A stretch of 64,000 nucleotides of DNA from Cohnella sp. WQ 127256. GTDB lineage: Bacteria > Bacillota > Bacilli > Paenibacillales > Paenibacillaceae. Below, piece by piece: positions 42,372 to 51,613 of this stretch. The stretch is taken from NCBI RefSeq assembly GCF_024519285.1, contig NZ_JAMZCY010000010.1, forward strand, positions 62,001-126,000. The letters are read 5' to 3'. Numbering within the stretch: position 1 is the stretch's first letter; each line of letters opens with the position of its first letter. A program made the position numbers and the translations under genes. A model generated the notes under the pieces. It searched no databases, was not told the DNA's origin, and worked only from the letters and a program-made list of their open reading frames with translations.

Positions 42372-42956
42372 TTGGATTTTACCTTTGAAATTTTGGATTC
42401 CACGACAATTAATATCCGTTTCAATTATGGAGGAGAATGGTTCGAGTTCAATATTTTTTATAAAGAAAATCAATGGATTTTACACCCGTTCGATGCGAAT
42501 TTGTTAGGCAACCCGGACATGTGTCGACTTGTCATTGCAGATTTATTAGCGAATAAGCCATTTCAGGTCATGCTGGCCAAAGAACGGATTATGCTCTCTC
42601 AGCTGAGAACTTCTGTTGATGTGTCCGGTTCTTATGATCAGGATCCTCCGATACGTGGAAGAAAGTTCGAAGAGGATAGAGAAGAAGAAACAACGGACGC
42701 TCTGGACAATTGGATCAGAAGCCATTCCTTTGAAGAGATACTTACTCAGGAGCTGCAAGGGATCGAGGGACGACTTGAGCTCTTTAATTCCTTACTTCAG
42801 AAGATGTTCTATGAAAACTTAGGTCCTGGAAATGTAGAGTTCGATAAGGTTCAAGAGATCACTCGGATTTACAAGGATGCAGCTAGTAAAATGAACGTAT
42901 TAATAGATCCAGATAATAACTTAGGAAATCGAGATTTTAACCGGAAGCGGTTCTAA
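42372..42956 (+). CDS. Hypothetical protein, 194 aa
   Basis: The first 60 residues alternate hydrophobic and polar positions (FTFEILDSTTINIRFNYGGEWFEFNIFY), suggesting beta sheet; the second half is acidic and helical (EEILTQELQGIEGRLELFNSLLQ). I place the start at TTG 42372, 8 nt after GGGAGGGG. No signal peptide or membrane segment. Family not recognised; it may be transcribed with the small membrane peptide. Confidence 0.65.
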   Translation: MDFTFEILDSTTINIRFNYGGEWFEFNIFYKENQWILHPFDANLLGNPDMCRLVIADLLANKPFQVMLAKERIMLSQLRTSVDVSGSYDQDPPIRGRKFEEDREEETTDALDNWIRSHSFEEILTQELQGIEGRLELFNSLLQKMFYENLGPGNVEFDKVQEITRIYKDAASKMNVLIDPDNNLGNRDFNRKRF

Positions 42957-43023
42957 GTAACGAGTTTAACCGATTATTTATGGCCTAAATGATTAGGCAT
43001 TCTAACAATTGGGGGGATTAATT

Positions 43024-43701
43024 ATGAAGCACGAAGTTCTGTACCAGGGAGCATTTGCACTATTAAAGATTCAATTGAATGCTGGGGAGAGCGTTAAGGC
43101 AGAATCAGGTGCAATGGTATCTATGTCTCCTAACGTTGATGTCAAAGGGACAGCGGACGGTGGAATTATGGCTGGCCTAGGGAGAATGCTGAGCGGTGAG
43201 ACGTTCTTCTTTCAGGAGCTGTCTGCCAATCGGGGTGGCGGTGAGGTGCTGTTGGCTCCTTCCACGATGGGTGATATTCAGTCCGTAGAGCTCGATGGCT
43301 CTTATCGACTTTTCGTGCAGAAGGATGGGTTTCTAGCAGGGACAAGCGGTATCCAGGTGAATACGAAGATGCAAAACTTAAGCCGCGGATTGATGTCCGG
43401 TGAAGGGTTCTTCATCATCGAGATCAGCGGTACAGGTACTGTATTTCTATCCTCCTACGGTGCGATTCATGCCATTAATCTGGAGCCAGGAGAAGAAAGA
43501 ATTATCGACAATGGCCACTTGGTTGCTTGGCCGGATTATGTCCATTATTCGATCGAAAAAGCTTCTAAAGGCTGGTTCTCCAGTATTACAAGTGGAGAAG
43601 CGCTTGTATGCAGGTTTCGCGGAGAAGGAATCGTTCTTATTCAATCCCGTAACCCTGCTGGGTTCGGAAATTGGATCAAGAAATTCATACCAGGACGTTA
43701 A
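43024..43701 (+). CDS. AIM24-family protein (TIGR00266)
   Basis: 225 residues. The AIM24 double beta-helix pattern is visible: ESGAMVSMSPNVDVKG, RMLSGETFFFQELSANRGGGEVLLAP, FLAGTSGIQVNTKMQ, EGFFIIEISGTGTVFLSSYGAI and WFSSITSGEALVCRFRGEG. Function unknown in bacteria; yeast AIM24 acts in mitochondrial inner membrane organisation. The ATG at 43024 follows GGGGGGA. Confidence 0.9.
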   Translation: MKHEVLYQGAFALLKIQLNAGESVKAESGAMVSMSPNVDVKGTADGGIMAGLGRMLSGETFFFQELSANRGGGEVLLAPSTMGDIQSVELDGSYRLFVQKDGFLAGTSGIQVNTKMQNLSRGLMSGEGFFIIEISGTGTVFLSSYGAIHAINLEPGEERIIDNGHLVAWPDYVHYSIEKASKGWFSSITSGEALVCRFRGEGIVLIQSRNPAGFGNWIKKFIPGR

Positions 43702-43753
43702 TCGTGTAGTTTTTGCAAATTTTCTGTGAATTCATAGCAGACAAGCTCTCTTC

Positions 43754-43762
43754 TGATATAAT
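43754..43762 (+). promoter_or_regulatory. Extended -10 promoter of the third sigma gene
   Basis: TGATATAAT is an extended -10 element (TGnTATAAT) for the vegetative sigma factor; no good -35 is visible. It lies 38 nt before the ATG at 43801. Unlike the first two sigma genes there is no ECF-type promoter here. Confidence 0.45.
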
Positions 43763-43800
43763 AGGGGATATTGAGGCCTACAGAGAAGAGGTGCAAACCT

Positions 43801-44343
43801 ATGGATATGCAGCATACTGTAGACAGGGGAATCCCTGCTATCTCCTATGAGCAATTATTTGAGCATTATAAAGATAAAATTTTTAGCTTTGCATGGAAAA
43901 TCTTGCGTAGCAAGATGGACAGTGAAGAAGCCGTTCAGGAAACGTTCTTGAAGCTCTATATTAACTTTGAGCGATTAGATCCTGCGGGCTCCGTCTCGTC
44001 CTTAATTTTCACAACGACTAAAAATATTTGCATCGATATTTTGCGCAAGCGAAATACAAAGCTTACTTTAGCCCATCCCTTGATGAAGCATGAAGGGTGG
44101 GAGGATCAAGCTGTTGAAGCCCAGCGCCCGGAAGATGTGCTTATCTCGAAGGAAGCTTCCGAGAATTTGCTCGCGGCTATTAATAAGCTACCGAAGGCTT
44201 ACCGGCTTATGGTCTATCAGCGTTATGTGCTTGATATGTCTATGGATGAGATTGTGGAAATAAACCATGTGAAGATGAATACGGTCAAATCCCGTCTCAA
44301 GAGGGGTAGAGATTTACTCAAGAAGAACATGGATAAGGGATAA
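43801..44343 (+). CDS. Sigma-70 family (ECF-like) RNA polymerase sigma factor
   Basis: 180 residues. Region 2 contains LFEHYKDKIFSFAWKIL, EEAVQETFLKLYINF and SLIFTTTKNICIDILRKR; region 4 contains LPKAYRLMVYQRYVLDMSMDEIVEI and MNTVKSRLKRGRDLLKK. The ATG at 43801 follows AAGAGGTG. No anti-sigma gene is adjacent: it is flanked by the AIM24 gene and a terminator. It is only distantly related to the two paralogues at the left end of the window. Target promoters unknown. Confidence 0.9.
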   Translation: MDMQHTVDRGIPAISYEQLFEHYKDKIFSFAWKILRSKMDSEEAVQETFLKLYINFERLDPAGSVSSLIFTTTKNICIDILRKRNTKLTLAHPLMKHEGWEDQAVEAQRPEDVLISKEASENLLAAINKLPKAYRLMVYQRYVLDMSMDEIVEINHVKMNTVKSRLKRGRDLLKKNMDKG

Positions 44344-44345
44344 TG

Positions 44346-44392
44346 AAAGCCGAGATACCCCGGAGGAAGGTCCGGAATTCTCGGCTTTTGTT
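44346..44392 (+). terminator. Intrinsic terminator after the third sigma gene
   Basis: AAAGCCGAGA (44346-44355) pairs with TCTCGGCTTT (44379-44388), with an inner CCGGA/TCCGG stem and a TTTTGTTT tail. Confidence 0.85.
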
Positions 44393-44448
44393 TAAAGCAT
44401 GCATGTCCAATGGAAAATAATGAATTTAAACAGCGAGAGGTGACTGTT

Positions 44449-45255
44449 ATGGCAACGAATATTATCGCTCGAAATAACGTCAAAGTATTCGGTAAGGGAG
44501 AACAGCCGATTGTGTTCGCGCATGGCTTCGGTTGCGATCAAGAGATGTGGCGTTATGTCACACCAGAGTTCGAAGAAAATTATCGGGTTATTTTGTTCGA
44601 TTACGTAGGTTCGGGAGAGTCGAGCTTGAATGATTACGATCCGGTAAGATATGGTCATTTGAATGGGTATGCGCAAGATGTACTAGAGATTGCGGAAGCA
44701 TTGGAGCTTCGAAATGCAATCTTCGTAGGACACTCGGTCAGCGGGATGATTGGGATGCTTGCTTCCATAGTCAATTCCGATTATTTCGATCATCTGATTA
44801 TGCTTGGACCGTCTCCTTGTTATCTCAATGAGCTTCCAGAGTATTATGGAGGATTCGATAGAAAAGATATTCAAGAGCTGCTAACGATGATGGAGATGAA
44901 TTTTACAGGCTGGGCTAGCTATCTGGCACCTATCGTTATGAATAATCCTGAACGTATGGAATTGTCGGACGAGCTAGAGCAGAGCTTCTGCTCCAGAGAT
45001 CCGGTTATCGCTCGTCAATTTGCTGAAGTAACCTTCTACTCCGATTGCCGCAGGGAGTTGAATAAGGCAAGCGTTCCGTCTCTTATCCTACAATGCTCCG
45101 ACGATAGCATTGCTCCAAAAGAGGTTGGGGATTACTTGCATGAACATCTTAAGAACAGCACATTACAACTCATGCAGGCCAAAGGCCACTACCCACATTT
45201 GAGCCATCCGGAAGAAACTTCGCAATTAATTAAAGAATATTTGACGAGCGCATGA
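44449..45255 (+). CDS. rsbQ: RsbQ-type alpha/beta hydrolase, energy-stress signalling
   Basis: 268 residues, the length of B. subtilis RsbQ. The catalytic triad falls at the same numbers: Ser96 in FVGHSVSGM, Asp219 in LQCSDDS and His247 in [11 protein letters not shown]. Other identical blocks are [34 protein letters not shown] and [13 protein letters not shown]. RsbQ is thought to hand a small hydrophobic product to the PAS domain of its partner. The ATG at 44449 is chosen because GAGAGGTGA then has good spacing. The next gene encodes a protein with an RsbP-like PAS domain. Confidence 0.95.
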   Translation: MATNIIARNNVKVFGKGEQPIVFAHGFGCDQEMWRYVTPEFEENYRVILFDYVGSGESSLNDYDPVRYGHLNGYAQDVLEIAEALELRNAIFVGHSVSGMIGMLASIVNSDYFDHLIMLGPSPCYLNELPEYYGGFDRKDIQELLTMMEMNFTGWASYLAPIVMNNPERMELSDELEQSFCSRDPVIARQFAEVTFYSDCRRELNKASVPSLILQCSDDSIAPKEVGDYLHEHLKNSTLQLMQAKGHYPHLSHPEETSQLIKEYLTSA

Positions 45256-45292
45256 TTCGTTATTTATAGGGAAAGGGCTGTGCTGAGGCCTA

Positions 45293-46267
45293 ATGGATGA
45301 TCAGTTAAATTTTGCTCCGTGCGGATTTTTTACTCTTTCGAATACGGGTGTTATTACAGAGGTCAATCATTCGCTGCTAAACCTGCTTCAATATGAACGC
45401 AGCGAACTGGTTAATCAACATATCGAAACGATAATGACCGTCCCGAATAAAATTTTTTTCCATACTTATTTTTATCCGTTCATTCAGCTCAATGGTTACG
45501 TCAATGAGATCTATCTCACCTTTAGGAATAAGAACGATCAAGGCGTTCCAGTACTCTTAAATGGGGTCCGTAAGGAGCGCGGTGGAGAACAATTCATTGA
45601 TTGTGTATTAATCGAGATGCGCAAGCGAATTGAATATGAGAGAGAGATGCTCAATTCTAAGCGAAAGCTTGAAGAACTAAATCAAGAAAAGGATTTAGCA
45701 CATGAGACGTTGAAAGCTCTGCACACGGAGCTTGAGTTGAAGCAGGCTGAGCTGATCCAGTTAAACCAGCAGCTTGAGACACAGGCATCGACGGATGGAC
45801 TAACGGGTGCAAGGAATCGGAGGTTTTTCCAGGAAAGCTTGGCGGCGAGCATCGCTTTGTTTAACCGAATATCTATTCCGTTCTCGCTCATGCTTCTGGA
45901 CATCGATTTTTTCAAACGGATTAATGATACTTACGGCCATCCCGTCGGGGATGAGATCCTCATCCGATTAGCTCAGACGATGCAAGAGCAGTCTAGGGAA
46001 ATCGATATCGTAGCGAGATATGGGGGAGAAGAGTTCGCGATTATTCTTCCAGATGTGAATCGGGACAATGCTCTACAAGTTGCCGAGAGGTACCGACGGA
46101 CAATTGAGCAGGCGGAGTGGGGCGAATATAAGATTACGATTAGCATAGGCATTGCGACTGTTACGAGCGAAGACACGGCTGAGACGTTACTAGTTAAAAC
46201 GGATCAAGCACTTTATGTCTCGAAGAGCAGAGGCCGAAACCGAGTCACTCACTCCGATGATGCGTAG
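45293..46267 (+). CDS. RsbP-like PAS domain fused to a GGDEF diguanylate cyclase
   Basis: 324 residues. The N-terminal PAS domain (1-110; APCGFF, NHSLLNLLQYE, EIYLTFR, DCVLIEMRKR) closely resembles that of B. subtilis RsbP. A coiled coil follows (about 112-163), as in RsbP. The output domain is GGDEF, not the PP2C phosphatase: STDGLTGARNRRFF, LDIDFFKRIND and the active-site GGEEF at 244-248. An RxxD inhibitory site (REID, 235-238) lies exactly five residues upstream, so it is probably active and feedback-inhibited. It lies 37 nt after rsbQ, which implies that RsbQ signals control c-di-GMP synthesis. Confidence 0.92.
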   Translation: MDDQLNFAPCGFFTLSNTGVITEVNHSLLNLLQYERSELVNQHIETIMTVPNKIFFHTYFYPFIQLNGYVNEIYLTFRNKNDQGVPVLLNGVRKERGGEQFIDCVLIEMRKRIEYEREMLNSKRKLEELNQEKDLAHETLKALHTELELKQAELIQLNQQLETQASTDGLTGARNRRFFQESLAASIALFNRISIPFSLMLLDIDFFKRINDTYGHPVGDEILIRLAQTMQEQSREIDIVARYGGEEFAIILPDVNRDNALQVAERYRRTIEQAEWGEYKITISIGIATVTSEDTAETLLVKTDQALYVSKSRGRNRVTHSDDA

Positions 46268-46280
46268 GAATACATAGAAA

Positions 46281-46304
46281 AGCCCCGTTTCCGGGGCTTT
46301 TTTT
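46281..46304 (+). terminator. Intrinsic terminator after the PAS-GGDEF gene
   Basis: AGCCCCG (46281-46287), loop TTTC, CGGGGCT (46292-46298), then TTTTTT. Confidence 0.92.
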
Positions 46305-46330
46305 AATGTGTGGTATGTGATCATCTCTTG

Positions 46331-49300
46331 CTATCCGATCATCAGGATGTCCCGGATTTCTTCCTCGGTAAGAGTAGACAAAGCTTCCTGGCCTGGCTGG
46401 ATCACTTCATCGATTAGATTTTTCTTCCTTTGCTGAAGTGCGTACATTTTCTCCTCGACCGTACCTTGAGCAATGAGCCGCAACACTTGTACGACGTTCT
46501 TCTGTCCCATGCGATGCGCTCGATCCGCCGCTTGCTGCTCTACGGCAGGATTCCACCATAGATCATAGAGAATGACGGTATCTGCTCCAGTCAGGTTTAG
46601 ACCCGTTCCTCCGGCCTTTAAGGAGATGAGGAACAAATCACGCTCTCCCTCATTAAATCTGTTGCATAGCTCGACGCGATCAGAGGCCGGGGTTGAACCA
46701 TCAAGGTAGAAATAAGGGACTCCCTGATAGCCAAGCTCCCGCTTGATCAAACCGAGCATCTCCGTAAATTGTGAGAATACGAGCATCCTCTTGCCGGAGC
46801 TGCGGCATTCCTCCACGATCTCCATCAATTGCTCAAACTTGGCTGAACTGCCTTCGTAGTCTTCTACGAACAGGGCCGGGTGGCAGCATAGCTGCCGGAG
46901 CCGGGTTAAGCCCGCTAATATTTTAATGCGGCTTTTATTAAAGCCATCCTCGTTCAAGTGCTTCAAAGTTTCCTTCTGAAGCTTGGCTAGATAAGCCATA
47001 TACAACTTTTTCTGTTCCGGCAGAAGCTCCGAAGCTTGAAGGGATTCAATCTTATCTGGCAATTCCTTCAATACGTCGGTTTTGAGCCGTCTGAGCAGGA
47101 ACGGACGAACACGCTTGGCGACAGTTTCCCTCGTCAACTCGTTAAACGATCTTCTGTCCTGGAACAACTCGGGGAAGACGGCATCGAATATCGACCAAAG
47201 CTCTTCGATGCTATTCTCTATTGGAGTTCCAGTGAGAGCAAATCGGTAGCGTGCCTGAATTTCTTTGACCGCTTGTGCGGTTTGAGTGGTGTGATTCTTG
47301 AATGCTTGAGCCTCGTCTAGAATGAGCGTATGAAAAGCTGGAATGGCATAAGAGTCAACATCTCTGCGTAACAACGGGTAAGAAGTGATGACGACGTCTG
47401 TTTCGGATAATTGCTGCAGCACACGGCTGCGATCCTCTTTACTCCCATCGGCGATGATCGCACGGACTTCGGGAGCGAATTTCTTGAGCTCATTGTACCA
47501 GTTGTACATGAGGGAAGCAGGGCATACGATGATCGCAGGGAGCTGTTGTTCTCTGATCTCAGGCAGCACGGAGACGACATAGGTTATGCTTTGTAGCGTT
47601 TTCCCTAAGCCCATATCATCCGCCAGAATGCCTCCAAATCGGTAGTGAGCGAGCGTCTTCAGCCATTGATAGCCAAACTTCTGATAGTCGCGCAGGATGG
47701 AAGTGAGACTATCCGGGACGGTGAAGTCCAGGTTGTCCGGATTTCTCATATTATCAAGCAGCGCACGAAATGATTTGCTTAACTTGACAGCATTACCTTG
47801 CTTGTCAGCATCCATGAGGTGAAGCGCACGAACGATAGGGAGGCGGAATTCCGTTCCCTTGAGCCCCCCTTTGGGTACTCCTATTTCATTCATGAAGCGA
47901 TTGATTTCTTGAAAATCGATGCTTTCCAAGGGGAGCAATGCCCCGTTAGCTAGCTTATAATATTTGCGCTTCTCTTCGAGTGACTTTAGCAGATTCCGGA
48001 TTTCTGTTTCGGGAATTCCTTCGATTTCGAACTTACACTCTAGCCAATCCGTACGTTCATCCACATCAACCCTAATCCTAGGAGGGGTATGTCCAATATG
48101 AAGCCGCGCTTTTACGGCTGAGGTGGCATAAACTTGAAGCAGCTTCTCGAGATGTGGAACGATATGATATAGAAATTCATACTCCCCGTCCTCATCGTCC
48201 ATGAAGTATCCACTTTCTGTCTTGGCGAAATTACTTAGCTCCATGAGCTCAAGTATTCGCATTTCCTGGTCACCATCTCGCATAAGAATGCGGTCGGTGT
48301 CGCGTTTCTGGTTAGTTCCTTCCAATGGATTGATCACGATATCCCCATAATGAAACTCTAACCCAGCAAGCAGTCGATCCCTTACCCGATCCAAGTAAAG
48401 CTTGGCTTTGAGTGGGGAATGCACGATGCGTTCAGATACGGATTGGGCGATATGAACACTGCCCAGCTTCATGAGACCGGGGATAACCTGCTCCATGAAA
48501 GGCTCCATCTGCTCAGGTAATATCCGAATATGGCTTCTGTTAGAGGTATCGAGCATTTGCTTCAACTCTGACAGTCGGGCACAATGCTCGGATTTCAGCT
48601 TTATCAGCTTCCCTTCAGAAAGAACAATATTGTAAGCGTCCATGACGATAATCTGATCCAAGCCAACGACATCTAATTGATAGCCTTCACTTCCCCCGGC
48701 AGCCTGATCTCGGTCGAAGTCGAATTGGAGTGGCACAGGTCCATTAGTGACATGGATTCCCTCATAAAAGCGGTTATTATACTCAAGCTTGATATTAGGT
48801 GCTTGAGCCATCAAGGGGACAAGAAGCTCCCACGAAGAAGGGGGAATGAGGAGTATTCGATCTCCACTCATATGGCTCGCGTGCGCAGAATAGATGCTGG
48901 ACGTTTCGCGATACATTTTCTCGTTGTGATATATATCTATTAATTGCCTGATTACAGCATCATTTTCTTTGGAGAAGCCGTGTAGCTCTGGCTCATATAT
49001 GAAGTTTTTAGAAAAGGTGTAGGACTTATTACGATGTATCTGATCCAGTAATTCTCTAATTTTGCGTACGATGTACAAGCGTTTCGAGCCGACCTTCAGT
49101 TCGATGCCGAACATATATTTTCGGTATCCATATGGGAACGGGCTTAAGATGAATTCTACGTCCAAGAGCTCTCTCGTGTCGAATAGGTGTCTTACGGAGC
49201 TTGAACGTGCCGGTTTGTTCCCGAACAGGCCTAGCATTCCGTTCGTAAGCCCGATATCCCCGTCCGTTATGCCGGGAAAAGTCCGTGCTGTATTCACAGC

Positions 49301-49684
49301 GAATCGTGGCGTCAACTGATCTTTGCCGGTTGAACCCGATGGACCGTTCTCTGGTGATAGCATGGAAGTATAAGAGCGGGTAGGAGATTTACCCACGTTC
49401 TGAATGTCATGGATATTGAGCAGTACAGCAGCGATATGCTTGCAGTATTTAGGTGACGCTTCAAATACCGGACAGTTACACTCTGCATCGACATCCCCGT
49501 TGGAATCGATAACGACTTTAACGTGGTAGTCATTGTTCCCTTTAACGGTAGCACAGTAATTAGACGCCTCAGAATCAAAATCTGTGATCGTTACTTTACG
49601 CGCTTGGTAGTCCATTTCTCCTCTTTCATATGCAAATGGGCCACATAATAATTTGATGACCCGTTTAGTCAGTTGAAAGCTCAT
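46331..49684 (-). CDS. SWIM zinc-finger SNF2-family helicase/ATPase
   Basis: About 1117 residues. The N-terminus carries a SWIM zinc finger (AECNCPVF..YCKHIAAVLL, about 69-90). A long middle region of about 500 residues with the bacterial SNF2-associated domain follows. The C-terminal SNF2 ATPase has LADDMGLGKTLQSI (Walker A), LILDEAQAFKN (box II), ALTGTPIENSIEELWSIFD, VFSQFTEML and DLWWNPAVEQQAADRAHRMGQ. It probably translocates on duplex DNA, perhaps displacing bound proteins. The ATG at 49684 has AGGAG 7 nt upstream. Monocistronic. Confidence 0.92.
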   Translation of the reverse strand: MSFQLTKRVIKLLCGPFAYERGEMDYQARKVTITDFDSEASNYCATVKGNNDYHVKVVIDSNGDVDAECNCPVFEASPKYCKHIAAVLLNIHDIQNVGKSPTRSYTSMLSPENGPSGSTGKDQLTPRFAVNTARTFPGITDGDIGLTNGMLGLFGNKPARSSSVRHLFDTRELLDVEFILSPFPYGYRKYMFGIELKVGSKRLYIVRKIRELLDQIHRNKSYTFSKNFIYEPELHGFSKENDAVIRQLIDIYHNEKMYRETSSIYSAHASHMSGDRILLIPPSSWELLVPLMAQAPNIKLEYNNRFYEGIHVTNGPVPLQFDFDRDQAAGGSEGYQLDVVGLDQIIVMDAYNIVLSEGKLIKLKSEHCARLSELKQMLDTSNRSHIRILPEQMEPFMEQVIPGLMKLGSVHIAQSVSERIVHSPLKAKLYLDRVRDRLLAGLEFHYGDIVINPLEGTNQKRDTDRILMRDGDQEMRILELMELSNFAKTESGYFMDDEDGEYEFLYHIVPHLEKLLQVYATSAVKARLHIGHTPPRIRVDVDERTDWLECKFEIEGIPETEIRNLLKSLEEKRKYYKLANGALLPLESIDFQEINRFMNEIGVPKGGLKGTEFRLPIVRALHLMDADKQGNAVKLSKSFRALLDNMRNPDNLDFTVPDSLTSILRDYQKFGYQWLKTLAHYRFGGILADDMGLGKTLQSITYVVSVLPEIREQQLPAIIVCPASLMYNWYNELKKFAPEVRAIIADGSKEDRSRVLQQLSETDVVITSYPLLRRDVDSYAIPAFHTLILDEAQAFKNHTTQTAQAVKEIQARYRFALTGTPIENSIEELWSIFDAVFPELFQDRRSFNELTRETVAKRVRPFLLRRLKTDVLKELPDKIESLQASELLPEQKKLYMAYLAKLQKETLKHLNEDGFNKSRIKILAGLTRLRQLCCHPALFVEDYEGSSAKFEQLMEIVEECRSSGKRMLVFSQFTEMLGLIKRELGYQGVPYFYLDGSTPASDRVELCNRFNEGERDLFLISLKAGGTGLNLTGADTVILYDLWWNPAVEQQAADRAHRMGQKNVVQVLRLIAQGTVEEKMYALQQRKKNLIDEVIQPGQEALSTLTEEEIRDILMIG

Positions 49685-49745
49685 TGCCATGCTCCTGCCT
49701 TTTACATTCGTATTTGTTCTGCACAGAGGTTGTTCAGTTGACGGA

Positions 49746-49791
49746 TAAAAAGCTTGATTGAATGAGCCGTTAGGTTGCATTCAATCAAGCT
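49746..49791 (-). terminator. Intrinsic terminator of the ArsR gene
   Basis: A perfect 14-bp stem AGCTTGATTGAATG (minus strand 49791-49778) / CATTCAATCAAGCT (49764-49751), followed on the minus strand by TTTT. Confidence 0.85.
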
Positions 49792-49813
49792 AGGTAAAAG
49801 GAATGGATTAGAG

Positions 49814-50134
49814 CTAGTTTCGTCCAGGCAAGCCAGACAGCGAACGGAGGCGTTCTTTCCGTCCAGGTAGCTGAGATAAGAAAATACGCAGGTCAGGGAA
49901 ATCATCTAAATTCAAGGAATAAAATACCCATTGTCCACGCTTGTCTTCCCTTACCAAGCCTGCACTTTTTAACCTACGAAGATGTTGACTAGCATTTGGC
50001 TGACTTGTACCTAGTAAACCTACGATATCTCCAACGCATAAATCTCGTTCTTGCAGAAGCCCTAGTATCGCTAATCGTGTTCGATCGCCTAATAACTTCA
50101 GAAGCTCCGCCATCTCTGATAGCTTATCGCTCAT
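49814..50134 (-). CDS. ArsR-family transcriptional regulator
   Basis: 106 residues with a winged helix (LLGDRTRLAILGLLQERDLCVGDIVGLLG, QPNASQHLRRLKSAGLV). The classical arsenic site ELCVCDL is reduced to DLCVGDI with a single Cys, so metal or arsenite sensing by that site is unlikely unless other residues take part. A C-terminal basic tail follows. No transporter gene is next to it. Target unknown. Confidence 0.9.
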   Translation of the reverse strand: MSDKLSEMAELLKLLGDRTRLAILGLLQERDLCVGDIVGLLGTSQPNASQHLRRLKSAGLVREDKRGQWVFYSLNLDDFPDLRIFLSQLPGRKERLRSLSGLPGRN

Positions 50135-50253
50135 CTCGCCAACCTCGTCTCTAGAGTTATGATCATTTAACCTAAGAGCATCAATGAATTTGTATATAAC
50201 TATATATTAATTTATACCATAAATTATGATAGAGATAAAGCAGCATCACTCAC

Positions 50254-51414
50254 CTAAGTCGCCTTCACGCGCGAGAAGAATCCTGATATGGTCATCTCAG
50301 CAGCCCCCATCATAGAGGAACGTTCTCCTAGCTCTGCAAACAGGAGCTGGACATTGCGTAAGTGAAAGCCGATGGCACGCTGCACGACGGTTTGACGTAC
50401 GATATTTTCCAGCCATGGACGAGCTTGACTCATCCGATTGCCGATAATGACAGCGTCAGGATTAAACATGTTAACAATATTGGCGATGCCGATTCCTAGA
50501 TATTCACCAATACTCGCGAATAGCTCCAATACTTCTGGTTGCTCCGCGGCAGCCGCATCTAGTAAAGCTTCCAGATCCTCGAATCCGAGAACGGCGGCTT
50601 GCTCCAGCAATGCTTGCTCCGAAGCATACATCTCCCAGCAGCCACGGTTGCCGCAAGTACAGCTCTTCCCATGTGCCTCGATAGATAGATGCCCCATTTC
50701 ACCGGAAAAGCCTGATGCGCCTTTGTAAAGTGACTTTTGTAGGATCAAACCTGTCCCGATCCCGATGCCAACACTGACATAGATCAAATGATTGATGGTA
50801 CGCCCTGCACCGTATTTCTGTTCCCCTAGCGCACCCATGTTGGCTTCATTATCTATCGTGACGGGTAGTGAAAAGCGTTCAGTTAACCATCGTTGCAGAG
50901 GAACGTCTCGCCACTTCAGATTGGGAGCGAACAGAATACTCCCACTGTCATCAACGAGACCAGGTACACCGACGCCGATGCCAACAACACCAAAAGGGCT
51001 ATCCGGTGCTTCAGCAACGAGAGCTTCGATACAACCACACAACTGTTCGAAGGCTGCTGCGGGCTCCGGATCCCGAAGAGAGGAGGTACGTTCCGCAATA
51101 ATGGTCCCTCGCAAGTCTGTGAGTACCCCGCGGATATAATTTACACCCAGATCAATCCCAATCGCATAACCAGATGTTGCAATAAATTCAAGCATGACAG
51201 GCTTACGCCCACCGCTAGATTTGCCCGTTCCAATTTCTTCGACCAAATGACCATCGATTAAATCTTGGACAAGGCTAGATACGGTCGCTTTGTTCAGACC
51301 GGATTGTTCAGAAATTTGCGCGCGGGATAGAGGTGCTCCCCGCAATATGAATTCGAGCACGATGGCTGTATTGATTCTCTTAATTAAGGCTTGATCGCCT
51401 GTTGGCGTCGTCAT
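50254..51414 (-). CDS. xylR: ROK-family xylose repressor
   Basis: 386 residues. An N-terminal winged helix (LSRAQISEQSGLNKATVSSLVQDLI) precedes a ROK domain (AIGIDLGVNYIRGVLTDL, DNEANMGALGEQKYG, SVGIGIGTGLIL) with the zinc motif CTCGNRGCWE. It would bind the operator at 51526-51554 and release it with xylose. It is divergent from xylA, as in many Bacilli. Confidence 0.95.
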   Translation of the reverse strand: MTTPTGDQALIKRINTAIVLEFILRGAPLSRAQISEQSGLNKATVSSLVQDLIDGHLVEEIGTGKSSGGRKPVMLEFIATSGYAIGIDLGVNYIRGVLTDLRGTIIAERTSSLRDPEPAAAFEQLCGCIEALVAEAPDSPFGVVGIGVGVPGLVDDSGSILFAPNLKWRDVPLQRWLTERFSLPVTIDNEANMGALGEQKYGAGRTINHLIYVSVGIGIGTGLILQKSLYKGASGFSGEMGHLSIEAHGKSCTCGNRGCWEMYASEQALLEQAAVLGFEDLEALLDAAAAEQPEVLELFASIGEYLGIGIANIVNMFNPDAVIIGNRMSQARPWLENIVRQTVVQRAIGFHLRNVQLLFAELGERSSMMGAAEMTISGFFSRVKAT

Positions 51415-51525
51415 ATCAAGAAGCGACTCCTTATTCTATAAGTTGTTCAGCTGTTTATTTCAAGGAATATGCTTGCGAAGTTCTTGTTGATATCATACCA
51501 CATTAGGTTAGGATTCCCTGAAATA

Positions 51526-51554
51526 ACTTAGTTTATTGGATAGACAAACTAAGT
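51526..51554. promoter_or_regulatory. XylR operator
   Basis: ACTTAGTTT (51526-51534) and AAACTAAGT (51546-51554) are perfect inverted arms around 11 nt, the known XylR operator form in Bacilli. It lies between the divergent xylR and xylA genes. Confidence 0.88.
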
Positions 51555-51570
51555 ATAAGCATGATATGCT
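51541..51570 (+). promoter_or_regulatory. Candidate xylA promoter
   Basis: TAGACA (51541-51546), inside the operator, and TATGCT (51565-51570) are 18 nt apart. The overlap would explain repression by XylR. The -10 is a modest match. Confidence 0.45.
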
Positions 51571-51587
51571 GAGGTCAGTTAATAATT

Positions 51588-51601
51588 TGATATCGCTTAC
51601 A
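51588..51601 (+). promoter_or_regulatory. cre site (CcpA) before xylA
   Basis: TGATATCGCTTACA matches the consensus TGWAANCGNTNWCA at 13 of 14 positions. It lies between promoter and ribosome binding site, where CcpA would block transcription when glucose is present. Confidence 0.75.
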
Positions 51602-51613
51602 GGGAGGCAACAT

